Shown: positions 48,190-60,164, counted from the first letter of the stretch. The stretch: DNA of 64,000 nt from Sipunculus nudus (GCA_026874595.1 CM049314.1:62778800-62842799), one strand, 5' to 3'. The notes: generated by a model from the sequence alone, not told the origin. Made by a program: numbers and translations.

Positions 48190-48864
48190 ACAAAACAGTA
48201 TTAATGGGAGTTTTAATGTATAGAGGTTGGCAACGATTGTTCCCCAGCAGGAAGAACCAGTCGGGAATTTTATGATATAAAAGTCTTACAAAAGTGGCAA
48301 AGATTAGTCTGTTACTGACGATGAGCACAATCACTGAAATTCTTAGAATCAGATGGGATTCTATCCTGCTATAAATACACGCTGTCTGTTCAGGGTAGCT
48401 GATTTTCAGATCGGGTTCAAACATTATTTTATTAAACATCTGGTGTGGTATAACCAATGCCACTGATAATATCCAGAGTTTGATAACTGTAACAGTTATG
48501 CGGGTTAGGTTACAAGGATCGCGGTTCGTGATGGTTTCATGATGGTTATCATTTTGATAAATGATAAAGACGCAATAGCTTATAATGAGAGGCGAACATA
48601 GAAAATGCACCTCGCTCTGTGAAATCGGGCCAAAGCTGGAGGAGGCTCCTCGACTTGTATACAAGTTAAAACGGTATTTCCCTTTCCGGAAATAAGCAGC
48701 AAACGTAAATCACTCAGGAAAACAGTTAACACAAGAAGTGTCATTTTTTCCTTCTTTGGCCCCTTCCCCAATAGTATCACAAGAAGCTATAGTAAATTAA
48801 ATATTATAAGTCCGCATGTAACAAGTGTTACTACAGTACTTTTCACTATCTCGACAGTTTCCAT
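48190..48864 (-). pseudogene. Receptor pseudogene, helices 1 to 5
   Basis: ATG at 48,864 (reading down) gives METVEIVKSTVVTLVTCGLI, nearly identical to the intact receptor at 60.6-61.5 kb. In-frame TAG after the helix 1 FNLL, another stop after helix 3 VRLSL, then a frameshift near 48,540. Helix 5 is readable (ISVIVLIVSNRLIFATF) and similarity stops shortly after, in loop 3. Helices 6 and 7 are missing. Same orientation as the intact minus-strand gene. Confidence 0.88.
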
Positions 48865-49444
48865 ATTGATGTACAGGTGTAAACTAAGATATATATAATT
48901 AATACCAGAAAGAATAGTTTGTGGAAGCTTATTTACTTAATTCCCGAAGCTGGTCTTAGCAGTCACCTAACAAATCAAAATTATTTGATTGATCAGTTAT
49001 AGAAACATATGTAACAATTGCGTGTTGATGAAACAATATCCTCTGTTCATTTGCCTACTAGATACGTATTCCACATTTGCAAGTTTGCCCAAATTGAAAG
49101 GAAACATTTGATGTCGCATAGAGCCTGCCTTTGAGCATTTCGTTTTCTTTCTGATCCACTCCTCTCGTTCCCGATACGTGTTAAGCGCCCACGCATTAGA
49201 CATTTGTCTCCTGAGGTATTCCAAGGTTTGTCTGAAATTAGATCATGACGCCCATGGGTATAATTAATGTGGACAGAATCACCGTTACACATCACTAACG
49301 AAGCGTTTATAGCTCATGTTTAACCTAATAAACCCCACCAACTCAAGGTAATCCTAAAAACCGGTGGAATTTAATCCGATTCCATACACAAGATGACTTA
49401 ACCAGCGGCCATCGATTAGGTTTAAAGACACAATAATGATGCAA
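48865..49444. other. Upstream region of the receptor pseudogene
   Basis: Two overlapping minus-strand open frames (49,295 down to 48,997) have no known domain and no counterpart before the intact receptors. No gene called. Confidence 0.4.
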
Positions 49445-51035
49445 AAGACACTCTGGTATTTTTAAAAAGTAAAGTATTAGTTTAAATTAATTGTACAGAA
49501 TCTCAAAAGTTTAGTCAAGTAAGTTTTTACGAAAAAAATGTTATGATATCCGTCAGTTTTAAGAATTCGTTGTATATATTGACCGTCGTTTGAAAGAGAA
49601 AAACAGATAATGGATTGTTTATCAATAATTTTCCTCCCTTTATTTTTGTTCAACATGGAGAACTAGTCAGTGTTCCTGTGAAGACCAGGTAAATCGTGGT
49701 AATCTAACCATTGTGCGGTTTTGCTCTGGTTTGGATTGTAACGACGGCAAACAATGACCTTACTAAACATAACTAAGCAATGGTACGTGCGTGGCAACAG
49801 CCAACAACATTGCAAGTCGCATTCTTTCTTTAAAATTCGTTATTTATTTCGTAATATGGATATAAAATCCAGAAATACATTAGATATACATTGTCATATT
49901 GTTACGTGACGTTAGTTTTTATTGTGCCATTTCTATTAAAGTCTGCCTTATTCTATATATGTGATTCCAGAAAATAAAAGTCTCTTTGCATAATTGCTCA
50001 TATGAATCATTAAATTTATCGAGGTCGCTTATGTATTATATGGCTGGGTCGAATCCCAAAACAGGTACAGACTGAAACCTTTAAGTTTTATTTTACTCTC
50101 TTAACATGTGTCGAATGTTCTTTAATTTAGGGTTAATATCTTCACTTATGCGTACTCGTAACAGTTACATTTTGTAAGAACCAGAAGTTACAAGAGTTGT
50201 CCGGGGGGTAGTTTTCCAGGGGGTAGTTGTACCGTGGGATAATTGTCTGGGGGGTTGTTGTCTTGGGGGTAGTTGTCCCAGGGGGTAATTGTCCCGGGGG
50301 GTAATTATCCGGGGAGTTATTGTCCGGGGGGTAATTGTCGGGGGGTAATTGTCCGGAGGGTAATTGCCCAGGGGGTAGTTGTCCTAGAGCCCGTAATTAG
50401 TTTCCTCTTTTGGAATTAAACCTTTTCAAATGTTGAATATTCCATTGCATGCTTCGGCTTGAGTTCTACACACTTTCTTTTTTTTATAAGAACACTCTTC
50501 TGTTACGGTTTGAGCCAAGGAAACAGTCGAGAATTGTATGAACCTTAATTATACAATTTTTTTTACATCATGATACTATTAGCATGACCACAAAAAAATC
50601 AAAATCGGTATTAGTAACACTATGAAGATAGTATAAGGCGGCGTATGCTCGTCCAGATCAAAACGCTATCATCTGATTTTTTTCCGGGTAAATGTCTGTC
50701 TTCTGGGAAGTTTTATAAGTATAGTTTTATTTTGTTATGGAGTTTTACACAGTTTTATAATAGTTATTCGTTTTTCATACATGATAAAGACAACTGATGA
50801 CAATGTATGTTCCACGATCTGCCCATCCCGTAAAATTAGAGCTAGTTGAACCGTGCTTAATAGCTTTTATCCCTAAATAATCCCAAAAGGAAAATCACTG
50901 ACAGACAAAGTCATCAACAGTGGTGCCAGCTTCTCGTTGTTCAGCTCTTTTCCCCAAGTTACAAAAAAACAGTCATAAAAAAGTATTATTTGTTCGTTCG
51001 CCACATGTGTTGGCACGACACTTTTAACTGGCGCG
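49445..51035 (-). repeat. Right arm of the inner inverted duplication
   Basis: Reverse complement of 23,620-25,085, with one large difference: a G-rich minisatellite present only in this arm (50,197-50,388). Confidence 0.85.
50197..50388 (+). repeat. G-rich minisatellite, 15-19-bp period
   Basis: About eleven copies of GGGGGGTAATTGTCC-like units (variants TAGTT, TTATT). Each unit carries a run of 4-6 G. The matching site in the left arm (about 24,385) has no such array. Confidence 0.9.
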
Positions 51036-51082
51036 ATAGTTTTCATTTTGTCGTAGATATGTTTCACCAAGATCTCTGTCAT
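50873..51082 (-). pseudogene. Receptor N-terminal fragment
   Basis: Minus-strand frame from 51,082: a divergent N-terminus, then FVTWGKELNNEKLAPLLMTL and SVSDFPFGI, matching the helix 1/loop 1/helix 2 part of the intact receptors (AKEWKKEKFTPLVLTVFVSD). It stops at helix 2. The bases before the ATG (AACTGTTGGATCAAACATGA) match those before the intact gene at 61.56 kb, so the upstream region was duplicated too. Confidence 0.7.
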
Positions 51083-51099
51083 GTTTGATCCAACAGTTC

Positions 51100-51900
51100 A
51101 CTAAATTTTCCTCTTCATGTGATACCATGTAACCACTAGAACATTGTTATCTCCTTTTTGTTCTGGAAAACACAAACCACGTTTACGGTAGTCTCTTAGT
51201 CATACAACTCAATCGAAACCACCAGTTAATTTATGAATGAATGAATATAGTATCATGTACAGTAATACAAGAAAAAATACAATAAATGTTTGCTTATAGT
51301 ACCCAACCGTCGCAGAGGTTTTTTATGACACTCGGCAACCTAGAAGATAATGGAAGTATAGGCGTATAAACAGTTCTTTCTGATCTACCATGCTCTAACT
51401 ACAAAGTCATTGATTTCTTTTAACACTGTTATGAGGCAGGTGTATAAATTTACTTTCAGGAGATAATCCAAACAACTTGTTTCACTGTTAGGAATAGGTT
51501 TGTAAAGTTCCTCTATGATTTATCATGTTTTGGACATGAGCATATAAAATGGATTTCACTTTCAACTGAATTGACGTTTACACGTGGTGCATATTCTTTC
51601 CTTGGGTTTTAATTTTCTCAATTTTTCTGTGATTGCGTCTCGAATATGTTTAAACATCCCATCTTCTATTTCTTATGTGAAATACCACCACTAAGCAGTT
51701 TCATTGTGGATCTCCTCGGGTTGCGTTAAATAATGAATGAGTAATTTTAGTAATTTGATGTCCTTAAAATTTCACATTGATTTAACATGTTATGGTTTCT
51801 TCCTATAGATAGTCCGTAGGGTTAATAATTCTTTTTCATTACAATTTAATCATACTGAGATTTTATCTTAGTCAGTAATATTATATCCTACGGGTCAAAA
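51100..51900. other. Intergenic
   Basis: AT-rich; nothing recognised. Confidence 0.5.
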
Positions 51901-52052
51901 GTTTATTTCCAAACATGTACCACATGTTTTATATATTTCTAATATCTCCATTATTATCACTTCGACGACCCAAACTGGCAAAAGTAAAACAGGATAAATT
52001 CAGCATTACATAACACAAGATGCATCCGTGGAAATTCCACTGTTCTATAAGA

Positions 52053-52560
52053 TCAATACGTTCGTGATGAGCTGGGAGGGACTGAAGATTGCATATTTTT
52101 TTTCCAGTGCTTTTCACTTGGATTGTTGTTCATGATATAACGTTCACTGGTGCTAGGATTCTCCAGGACACCTTTCAACTTAAACGTCAGCAAAGAATGG
52201 CTAAAAAAGCTATTTAACAAATCATACATAGAAATACGTTTTAGAAAAATACGCTTGGCATACACAGGGTCTATGGTTACAGGCATGGTTACAGACACAC
52301 CTGTGTCGTTGAAGGCCCTTGCACGAGAAAATGCAACGTATAGCTGCCAAAGTGAAATGACAGGCCCAGCTAAATAGATTCCAACAGGATTAAATACTTG
52401 TCGACATGTCCTGATCATTGTTGGTTGACCTGGAATTTGCAGGTCTTATCAAAAACTGACAACGCTCTCAGATAAAAGCAGGTTAACATCTTTCGGTGAA
52501 GTCATTGGCCAAGAAATATGTGGTTCTTTCCTTTTTCTCTACGCAAAATTACACAAAAGT
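52053..52560 (-). mobile_element. Helitron helicase C-terminal remnant, copy 1
   Basis: Minus-strand frame (52,418 to 52,053) has CRQVFNPVGIYLAGPV and QLYVAFSRARAF, which is motif VI of the PIF1-type helicase in Helitron Rep-helicase proteins, followed by a typical short tail. Upstream (to 52,560) the nucleotide match to copy 2 continues. No Rep domain seen; a 3' fragment. Confidence 0.72.
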
Positions 52561-53439
52561 TATGTATGGATTTTACTGAAAATTTGTAGAGGGTTAGGGT
52601 AAAACCGTATGAACAATCCATTAAATTTTTGAGGTATTCAGAAGCACTGTAATATATGTTTTTTTTGATACCATTATGACACAGGACGATTTATTTGTCT
52701 CCGTGTAGAAGCCGTCAAGTCGTATGTTATTTGTTCTGTCACTCGCCAGGTGAATACGGAAACTAAGCAATAACATTGTTTATACAAGAAAAGTGTTACA
52801 GTGAACACATGACTGATCAGAAGATTCTGGCGGAGGTCTGTAGCTCTGACTCCGAAACGTGTGTAAAATACCAATCAGTTTAAAGGTATAGTATTAAAAT
52901 GCTTACAACATTTGAGATCCGAAAAAAACCCTTGGGATCCTAAAAGAAAGCTTCCCCGAACCGTGCTTCCTTTCAACATTTTTATTAAACCACCCAATAA
53001 TTTGCCCAAATGGTAAAGACTATGGTTATCATAAAATGATACTTATTAATGTATAGATAAACAACATACTGTAATTCCATAAAAGCGCAACAGGTCTCAA
53101 GTCCTAGTGTCTTCCCCCGACTGGAAAGTACACGTATTCAAAGAGGAGTCATTTGTTCATTGTCTAGCATTTGAATTAAAACAAACCACTTCATTTTTCC
53201 CCTTTCTTAGAAGTGTTATATTAGACATGGGGGGGGGGGCATGGGGATTAAAGTGGACTCGCAAGACCGCGTAATGCACGAAAACTCAGGGCACGGGTAG
53301 AAGATGTTTTCTGGCTATGGTCTTAACGGGCCAGTGAGCCCAAAATAATGGAAAATCTACGGGTCGCCTCCTGAAAAAGCGTGACATGCGTGGAGCACAA
53401 GAGAAAAAGGGGCACGTATGGGGGTAATACTAAAATTAT

Positions 53440-53958
53440 TAGTTAGGCAGCCTTGTAGGAAATAATTCCGCAAAAGGAAACGAACTTGCCCTAAAAGAGG
53501 ACACCGACGAAACGTGTCCAGAATATGGAAAACGGATCCCAGGTGAAATTAATTCTTTATTCATATTAATGCTATAGACTAGACGCACTTGTTGAAAATC
53601 CATGGATCTGTAAGATAAATGGTTCTGCAATACGATGGTTTGGACTGAATGTCGCATATTTTTATCCCGGGCTTCCGCAAGGACATTTTCCGTGTGGTTC
53701 ACTATATGATATAAAGCTTATTTGTGCTAGTATTCTCTAGGAATCCCCTTTCCCAGTAAAAAGTCAACAAAGAATGGCATGATATGCTATTCAAAAAATC
53801 ACAAAATAGTAAGTTCTGGAAAAAAAAATCGTGAAGCATATGTAGGTTTTACGAATTTTGAGTGAGTTTTTTTATGATAAACAACATCAGTACGACCTCA
53901 TCATTGCTGGAGTGATAACAATATAATATACATAACCATTGCATATAGAAGCCATAAA

Positions 53959-54023
<65 letters not shown>

Positions 54024-54370
54024 CGACTATAGCAAAGTGAAAGTTTAAGAAAAGATACATTAAAGCTCAGAGGACATCAAGGAAAATGTTTTTCATTGTC
54101 AGTTAACTGTAATCTTATAGACATGATAGCAGACCCATGAATATCGGTGCTGGCTCTTGCACACAAAAATGAAACGTATAGCTGCCAAAGAAAGGCTCAG
54201 GTGAATAAATTTCAATAGGGTTAAATAATTGTCCTGATATTTGCTGATTCACCTGGAATAAGCAGGTCTGGTCAAAATTACAATGCCCCAGGATAAAAAG
54301 GCAGGTTAACATATTTCGGTGCAAAACATTGGCAAAGAAATAAGTGGTTCCTTGCAGACAAAGCGAATTG
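53440..54370 (-). mobile_element. Helitron helicase C-terminal remnant, copy 2
   Basis: Direct repeat of 51.93-52.56 kb on the same strand. The helicase motif is more decayed (QLFNPIEIYSPEPFF, then a frame-shifted counterpart of the YVAFSRA block). A TA microsatellite (53,962-54,020) sits inside. Confidence 0.62.
53962..54020. repeat. (TA)n microsatellite
   Basis: Uninterrupted TA repeats inside the second Helitron remnant. Confidence 0.95.
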
Positions 54371-55418
54371 ACACAAAACATATATTTATATAAAGTGGCC
54401 CAATGGCCATGACGATCAGCTTAATTTGACTGGGTGCTCGAATGTTTTATTAATTTTATACATTGTCTGTGAGAATAGCCTATGACTAATGTAACTATAT
54501 TGAAAATGGACAGAAAATAAAAAATTCAGGATTCATAGGATGACCCAATTTAAGGTTTCCAAAGTGAATTGCGAAGGATTTTCCTGAACGTCATGTTAAA
54601 AGAATCTAGGGCTAATAGATACAATTTGTGCCCTGTCTGATGTTAAAGGTACTCAAATCATGTTTTTGGCCTGTCACGTGCAGGTATCCAGTGGGATTTG
54701 CCAAGATTTCCCTGGATGTTGTGTTGGAAGAATTTAGGGCTTAAGGATACAATTTGTGCCCTATCTGACTGTATTTGACATGTATTATAAGAATTTAGTT
54801 ACCTTATTTCAGGATTCAAAAAAGACTTGCCAAATACCTCCCTAGACAATATAAGGTAAAAAGGAAAATAGTTACAATTTGTACCTTTTCTTTCTAGATG
54901 CTCTAATTCATTTTGTTTGGCTCATAGCGCATAGAATATAGCCTTAGCACCATGACAAAATTTTTGTTTTCCAAAGAGATTTGCCTATATCCTTTCTGGA
55001 TGTTGCTTTAGAAATTACTAGGCCAAATGCATACAATTGTGTCCATCTGACATTCAGGGTGGTCATATGACACAATTTTTTTCCTGCAGGTTGCAGAATA
55101 GAGGTCACAGAGACCTAATTTTATGTTTCCAAGGACATTTGCGTAGGAATTCCCTGAATGTAATGTTCGAATATTCTAGGCCTAAAGGTTACAATTTGTG
55201 CCGCATCTGACTGTTAAGGTGCTCAAAATCATGTTTTCGGTTCCTATATAGGTGCAAAATATAGGTTTTGGTGACCTAATTTTAGGTTTCCAAGAGCATT
55301 TGCCTAGGACCTCTCTGAATGTAACGTTAGAAGATTCTAGGCCTAATGGATACAATCTGTGCTTCTTCAAACTGTATGGGCGCTCAAAACAATTTTCTGC
55401 CCATAGGTCACAGAATTT

Positions 55419-55433
55419 AGGTCACCATGACCT
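55419..55433. promoter_or_regulatory. Perfect estrogen-response-element-type palindrome 1
   Basis: AGGTCACCATGACCT: two AGGTCA half-sites inverted with a 3-bp spacer (IR3), the consensus site for estrogen-receptor-type nuclear receptors. Inside a tandem repeat; no gene is close. Confidence 0.55.
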
Positions 55434-55722
55434 AATTTAAGGTTTCCAAGGACATTCACCTAGGACCTCCCTGAATTTTATGTTAGCCTAATGGATAAAA
55501 TGTTTGCCCCGTCTGACTGTCGGGGTGCATATATGAAATCTTTTCCCATAGGTCGCATGGTATAGTTCACGAAGGCCTAAGTTCAGGTTTCCAAGAAAAC
55601 TTCCTCAAGGACGTCTCAGAATGTCACATAAGAAGATTCTAGATCTAACACATACAATTTGTGCCCTGTCTGACTTTCCTGGTGTTCCCAATCCTCTTTT
55701 CGGCCATTTGATCGCAAAATAT

Positions 55723-55737
55723 AGGTCACTATGACCT
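55723..55737. promoter_or_regulatory. Perfect estrogen-response-element-type palindrome 2
   Basis: AGGTCACTATGACCT, IR3, at the same place in the next-but-one repeat unit (304 bp after the first). Confidence 0.55.
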
Positions 55738-55881
55738 AATTTCAGGTTTACAAGGAGATTTGCCTAGAACCTCCTAGGATGTTGTATTATAAGGTTCTAG
55801 GCCTAACAGATACAATCTGCGCCCATCTAACATTCAGGTTGCTCATAATAATTTTTTTTGCGGCCTGTAGGTAAAGATTAT

Positions 55882-55896
55882 AGGTCACCATGACCT
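55882..55896. promoter_or_regulatory. Perfect estrogen-response-element-type palindrome 3
   Basis: AGGTCACCATGACCT, IR3, 159 bp after the second. A near-match AGGTCACAGAGACCT lies at 55,102-55,116. Confidence 0.55.
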
Positions 55897-56009
55897 AATG
55901 TTATATTTCCAAGGATGCTACCACAGGGCCCGATCAAAACCAGTTATAACTGAGAAAAAGTGACACTGCTGTAGGGTACTTCTAGATCATATCCTTTCTA
56001 ATATACTTG

Positions 56010-56351
56010 TTAAAAGGTAAATCCGTTTACGTTATACATTTTCCAAAGTAATGTCAACCACCAAAACAGTGCAAGGGTTCTGTGTACAACCAGTGGCAGT
56101 TTGTAGTTACCGACAGCTGTGTAGCCAATGAAGCGCTTGCTGTCAAAGTAAGAGCTAGGCAACTTGCAGATGCTTATATATGTTAATTGATCCTTGTCTA
56201 CAACACTATTCAGTGAGTACACAAACACGATTACCATACCAAATGCGGACTCCACGGTCCAGTATCTATCGTGGCAGAATATATCGATGGGGGTCATTTT
56301 TATGATACAGGTTACATCGCAAATAAAACGTGCACGCGTGTATTTTTCCAC
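56010..56351 (-). CDS. Exon-like ORF of unknown family (right-arm copy)
   Basis: 113 codons from ATG 56,351. An internal ATG (MTPIDIF) marks the start of the part shared with the left arm: RYWTVES, GMVIVFVYSLNSVVD (hydrophobic, probably a membrane helix), KLPSSYFDSKRFIGYTAVG, then LPLVVHRTLALFWWL, a second hydrophobic run. The left-arm copy ends before this second run. A third scrap (CCACGAAAGATACTAGACCG) lies at 56.63 kb. It could be an exon of a membrane protein or a piece of a repeat; the family is not recognised. Confidence 0.45.
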   Translation of the reverse strand: MEKYTRARFICDVTCIIKMTPIDIFCHDRYWTVESAFGMVIVFVYSLNSVVDKDQLTYISICKLPSSYFDSKRFIGYTAVGNYKLPLVVHRTLALFWWLTLLWKMYNVNGFTF

Positions 56352-56669
56352 GGCTTAAATGTTTTAAAATATTACTGCCAAGCGGGCATTTACACTTTCC
56401 AGTCAAATTCCAGTCAGGCTAGAAAAATTGTCTTGCGGGTCTGGCCATCCTTGCTTGCTTGTAAACTACAGTGTTCTAATGTTTGAATCGAAGCTGGTAC
56501 TAAAATTTTCATTTTTCCCAGTGTATTTAGTTATAGGCACTGCCACCAGAATAACAGATTAAAGCAGGTGTCTAGATTCACGTCATGGGGATGGACAGTC
56601 TGACAGTGTTGACACGATGACATCAACCACGAAAGATACTAGACCGTGGAATCGGTTATAAGCATGATG

Positions 56670-57560
56670 TGTGCAGGACCTCCTCTTTGCAGATGATTCA
56701 GCAGTCACAGCCAACACTGCTGAAGACCTGCAGAAGCTCAAGTCACAATTCAGTGCAGCCTGTCAGGCCTTTGGACTCTCGATCAGCCTGAAGAAAACGC
56801 AAGTGATGGAACAGTAGGTGGACTCAGAATCCCAGATTACCAGGTCGAAGTCCTACACGACTTCGGCTACCTGGGTTCAACGATCTCTGACTCCCTTCGT
56901 CTTGTGACAGAGCTGAGCAAGCGTTTTGGCAAGGCAGCTGCCACCATGTTCACGTTGATCAAGAGAGTAAAGAACAAAAGTAAGTTGACAGAACACACCA
57001 AGATCCAGGTGTTGTGAGCACCTTGCTGAATGGCAGATAGCCCTGACCACAACGCGCCCGACAAGAGCACAAGCTGAATGCCTTCCACATGCGCTGTCTC
57101 CGCTGCATCTTGAACATCAGCTGGCAGAATGAGGTGCCGAAAACTGCTGTCATGAGGGAGCTGGAATCCCAAGCATGTACGCCATACTCAAACAAAGACG
57201 CATGCGATGGTCGTGAGAATGGACGATGATCACATCCCCAAGGGTCTCTTTTACGGTGAACTGGAACAGGGAGCACTCCCCACAGGTTGACCCCAACTCC
57301 GCTACAAGAGACCCGAGGGTCATGGGCATCGAACTGAACAACTAGAAGGGTACCGCCTCAGAACGAACACTCTTCAATCAGACAGCTAGGCCTCACTAAG
57401 TTCGAAGAGACCTTAGCTCATTAGTCCAAAGGCAAGAGGCAAAAGAGGAATGCCAGAGGTCAAACCGACAGAACAGCCTCAGAGTTCCTATGTACTCACT
57501 GTGGGAGAGACTGCACCTGCCGTATTTGCCTGACTATCAATATATGACAGGGCGCAACTA
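56670..57560 (+). mobile_element. LINE reverse transcriptase 3' end, decayed (right arm)
   Basis: Broken plus-strand frames give LLFADDSAVTANTAEDLQKL (the FADD catalytic motif), SQFSAACQAFGLSISLK, NKSKLTEHTK, LKQRRMRW and finally CTHCGRDCTCRICLT, a cysteine-rich finger. Non-LTR retrotransposon of the kind with a C-terminal CCHC-like finger. Mirrors 20.1-21.0 kb and extends further toward the catalytic site. Confidence 0.8.
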
Positions 57561-60160
57561 CAAAGTCTTCCAAGACTAGGGATGTGCTCACTATTTAGTG
57601 TCGTTAGGCTAAGACCAATTTACATATATAAGACTGCGCGAGTCGGTCGGCGCCATTGGCTAAACATCTATCAGTCAGCGAGGGTGTAGTGGGGTCTGCC
57701 CTAACACTACACACTGCCTCTCTTAGAACACTGCCTCCCCGGACGTGTTTTTTTAATGTCTTAAGTTTATGTTGCCAATTAATAATGTCACCGGATTCAC
57801 CTTACCACAATTATATTTGAAAGTAAATAACCTAACAGTAACCCCATAACATAACTTTATTAAAATGCACACGTAACGTATTGTATCATAAAATAAAAGG
57901 GGGTTCATAAATATGTCACACGACAATTAAACCTATATAAAGACTTTAAACGTAAAATATTGAGTTTATTCGAAGGAGTAAGTCAACATGCAAGTAATTT
58001 ACATTATTCCCTTTCGAATTCAAAATATTAGGCTAATATTCAAATTAATACTGAAATAAGTACATATTTGGCGCCACCAAGTCTTCGGTTAAAGATAAAA
58101 CTATCAAAGGTCTGTGAACTAGAAACCTTTTAGTTTGATATGTCATACTAATCTAGCAATGTATGTGAATCTAACCGAGAAAAGACGACGCAAATACAAA
58201 ATACAAATACAACATTTTATTTTCCGTCCATTTAACAACATAGTTACATAAGCCATGGGCTATCTCATAAACAATATTTAACAATTATAAAAGACACAAG
58301 TAAACACATACCTAGATTACAAATGAGAATATAGATTCATATATGAATGCAATTTATGTATACATGTAATGGCGTATCTACCATTGCCTATAAGATCTGG
58401 TAGTATATGCCCTAAGAAACAATGGATAAAATGTTCGGACCAGCATGACAAAGCACAAAATTAAAAGTAAAAGGTTCACCAGATCAGAGAGGATTAAAAA
58501 AATAGAGGAAAAATTATACATAACATTTTTAGAAACTGTGTCTGGATAGTAGACTACTATATCCTGTAATTGAAGATCTGCAATTCACACACAAAATAAA
58601 AAAAAAATTGTTATACCTGTACCCCTAAAAGTTTAGAAGAAAAGCGATATTGAAAATCCGAAAAACTCGCACTTTTTTCCCCTGTTACCTTCATAAATAG
58701 GTCAAGGTTACTGAAACTGGGTCAATTTATTCTGACCATAGTAGGGTAATAAGTATGAGTCCACAATAAGTATGAATGAAGTCAGACGAAACAAGTGGAA
58801 TAATAAAAATAATAATTATAATAATAGGAAGAATAGTAAGTATAGATATAATAATAATAATGCCAATAACAAATATCTCCACCTATCAATAGGTGGGGAT
58901 AACTAATATAAAAATGCACAGATCACTTCCGTCAATGCACAAAGGATATAATGTTCAAACATTGAAAACACTTTCCCATGTGACCCTATAACGATCCAAC
59001 GTCCTACGGTTTCAGAAGAATTTTCCGGAAACGAAGGCGGCGGAACCCGGCTGAAAACATACTTTTCGCGAAACGATAATGATCATAAGATCATGTAAAC
59101 GGACAAAAAAATAATTTTCCTCAATCTCTTTCGTTGATAATCCAAGAAATATCATGAGTCTATTACTTCTTTAAAAAAAACTCTCATATTTTCACAATGC
59201 TTTATTCGAGCCAAACAATGCACTTTTGAATGAATGTTGCACTCTCTGCTGACTGAGTTTGTCGAATACTGTCACGGTGAATGGGGTTTTGCAGAATCGC
59301 TATGCAGAAGCGTTACGGTAGGTACAGGCTGACCCATGCGGGAAATCTCAGTGTAGTTATATTTCAACATACATTAACGTTACTTCCACCCGCAGCACCT
59401 GCAAATTATATAGTTAATTAAAGTGTTAGCACAGTCATCCCGATCTTACGCTCCCTGAACAGCTTAATAAATTACAGTCGTTCTTGATCTCCTTCGCTCT
59501 AGCCGCTGTTTTGTATGACAAACTTTTCGGTATGACAAACTTCCATACCGCTGTTGACACAGGAACATGAAATGTATTTGAACCGATGAGAGCATGGTAT
59601 CGCATTATGCAGCAAATCAGTTAGAGTGGGATATACTAGGAGTTAAACACTTAAAATTTCATAAAAAATCATAATAGATTGTGCCCTAGGTGTAACCCTA
59701 ATGTTAAATTAACTTCATAAAAGTCAACAATTGTGCTAACCGATAAACCAAATACCTATTGATCAAAATATAATACCTGACTGTCTGCAGAGGTATAAAA
59801 GTTTGTTCCCCATAAATATATTGTTAATTATCAAAGTCGGGAAATAGAACCGTTTTACATCTCAAATCAATTGATGTGTTTAGGAGACCAAGCATAAATG
59901 CCTTTCTCTTACTGCTTTCCTTAGGCAGCGGTTATGCGCTGCAGACGCTCCAGATCCCCTTAGTTTTAAATGCTGTTTTTTTTAACAAGGGTTTTAACTC
60001 AAGGGCTTGCACAGGGACAAGAATAAGACCACCGACAATGAGATGTCACAAGTTAAACCCCTGGAGTAGGATGCACAATATTATAATACGATTTCACTTG
60101 TCTGATTGCAATTCTTTGCTGTTTTTTTTTTTTTTTTTTTTGTAGATTGCTTTTGAAGAT
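57561..60160. other. Non-coding part of the right arm
   Basis: Mirror of 17.0-20.1 kb. Holds GGTGGCGCC-type sequence at about 58,070, the AATAAA-type end on the minus strand at 58,216, and a short (AAT/ATA)n stretch at 58,800-58,860. The open frame 59,876-60,145 on the plus strand is not kept in the left arm. A poly-T run of about 20 lies at 60,121-60,141. Confidence 0.55.
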
Positions 60161-60164
60161 AGAA

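Larger units (their letters stand above)
54530..55915. repeat. Tandem array, ~155-bp period, with nuclear-receptor palindromes
   Basis: About nine units with CTAATTTCAGGTTTCCAAGG, GACCTCCCTGAATGT, GATTCTAGGCCTAATGGATA and CAATTTGTGCCCTGTCTGAC. The unit is homologous to one half of the reversed 335-bp satellite at 32.6-34.0 kb (GAGACCTAATTTCAGGTTTCC...GTGCCCTGTTAACGG). The start of several units has become AGGTCAnnnTGACCT. Confidence 0.85.

Noticed and set aside
48997-49295. Two overlapping minus-strand open frames before the receptor pseudogene
   Set aside because: They overlap in different frames, have no domain and have no counterpart upstream of the intact receptors.
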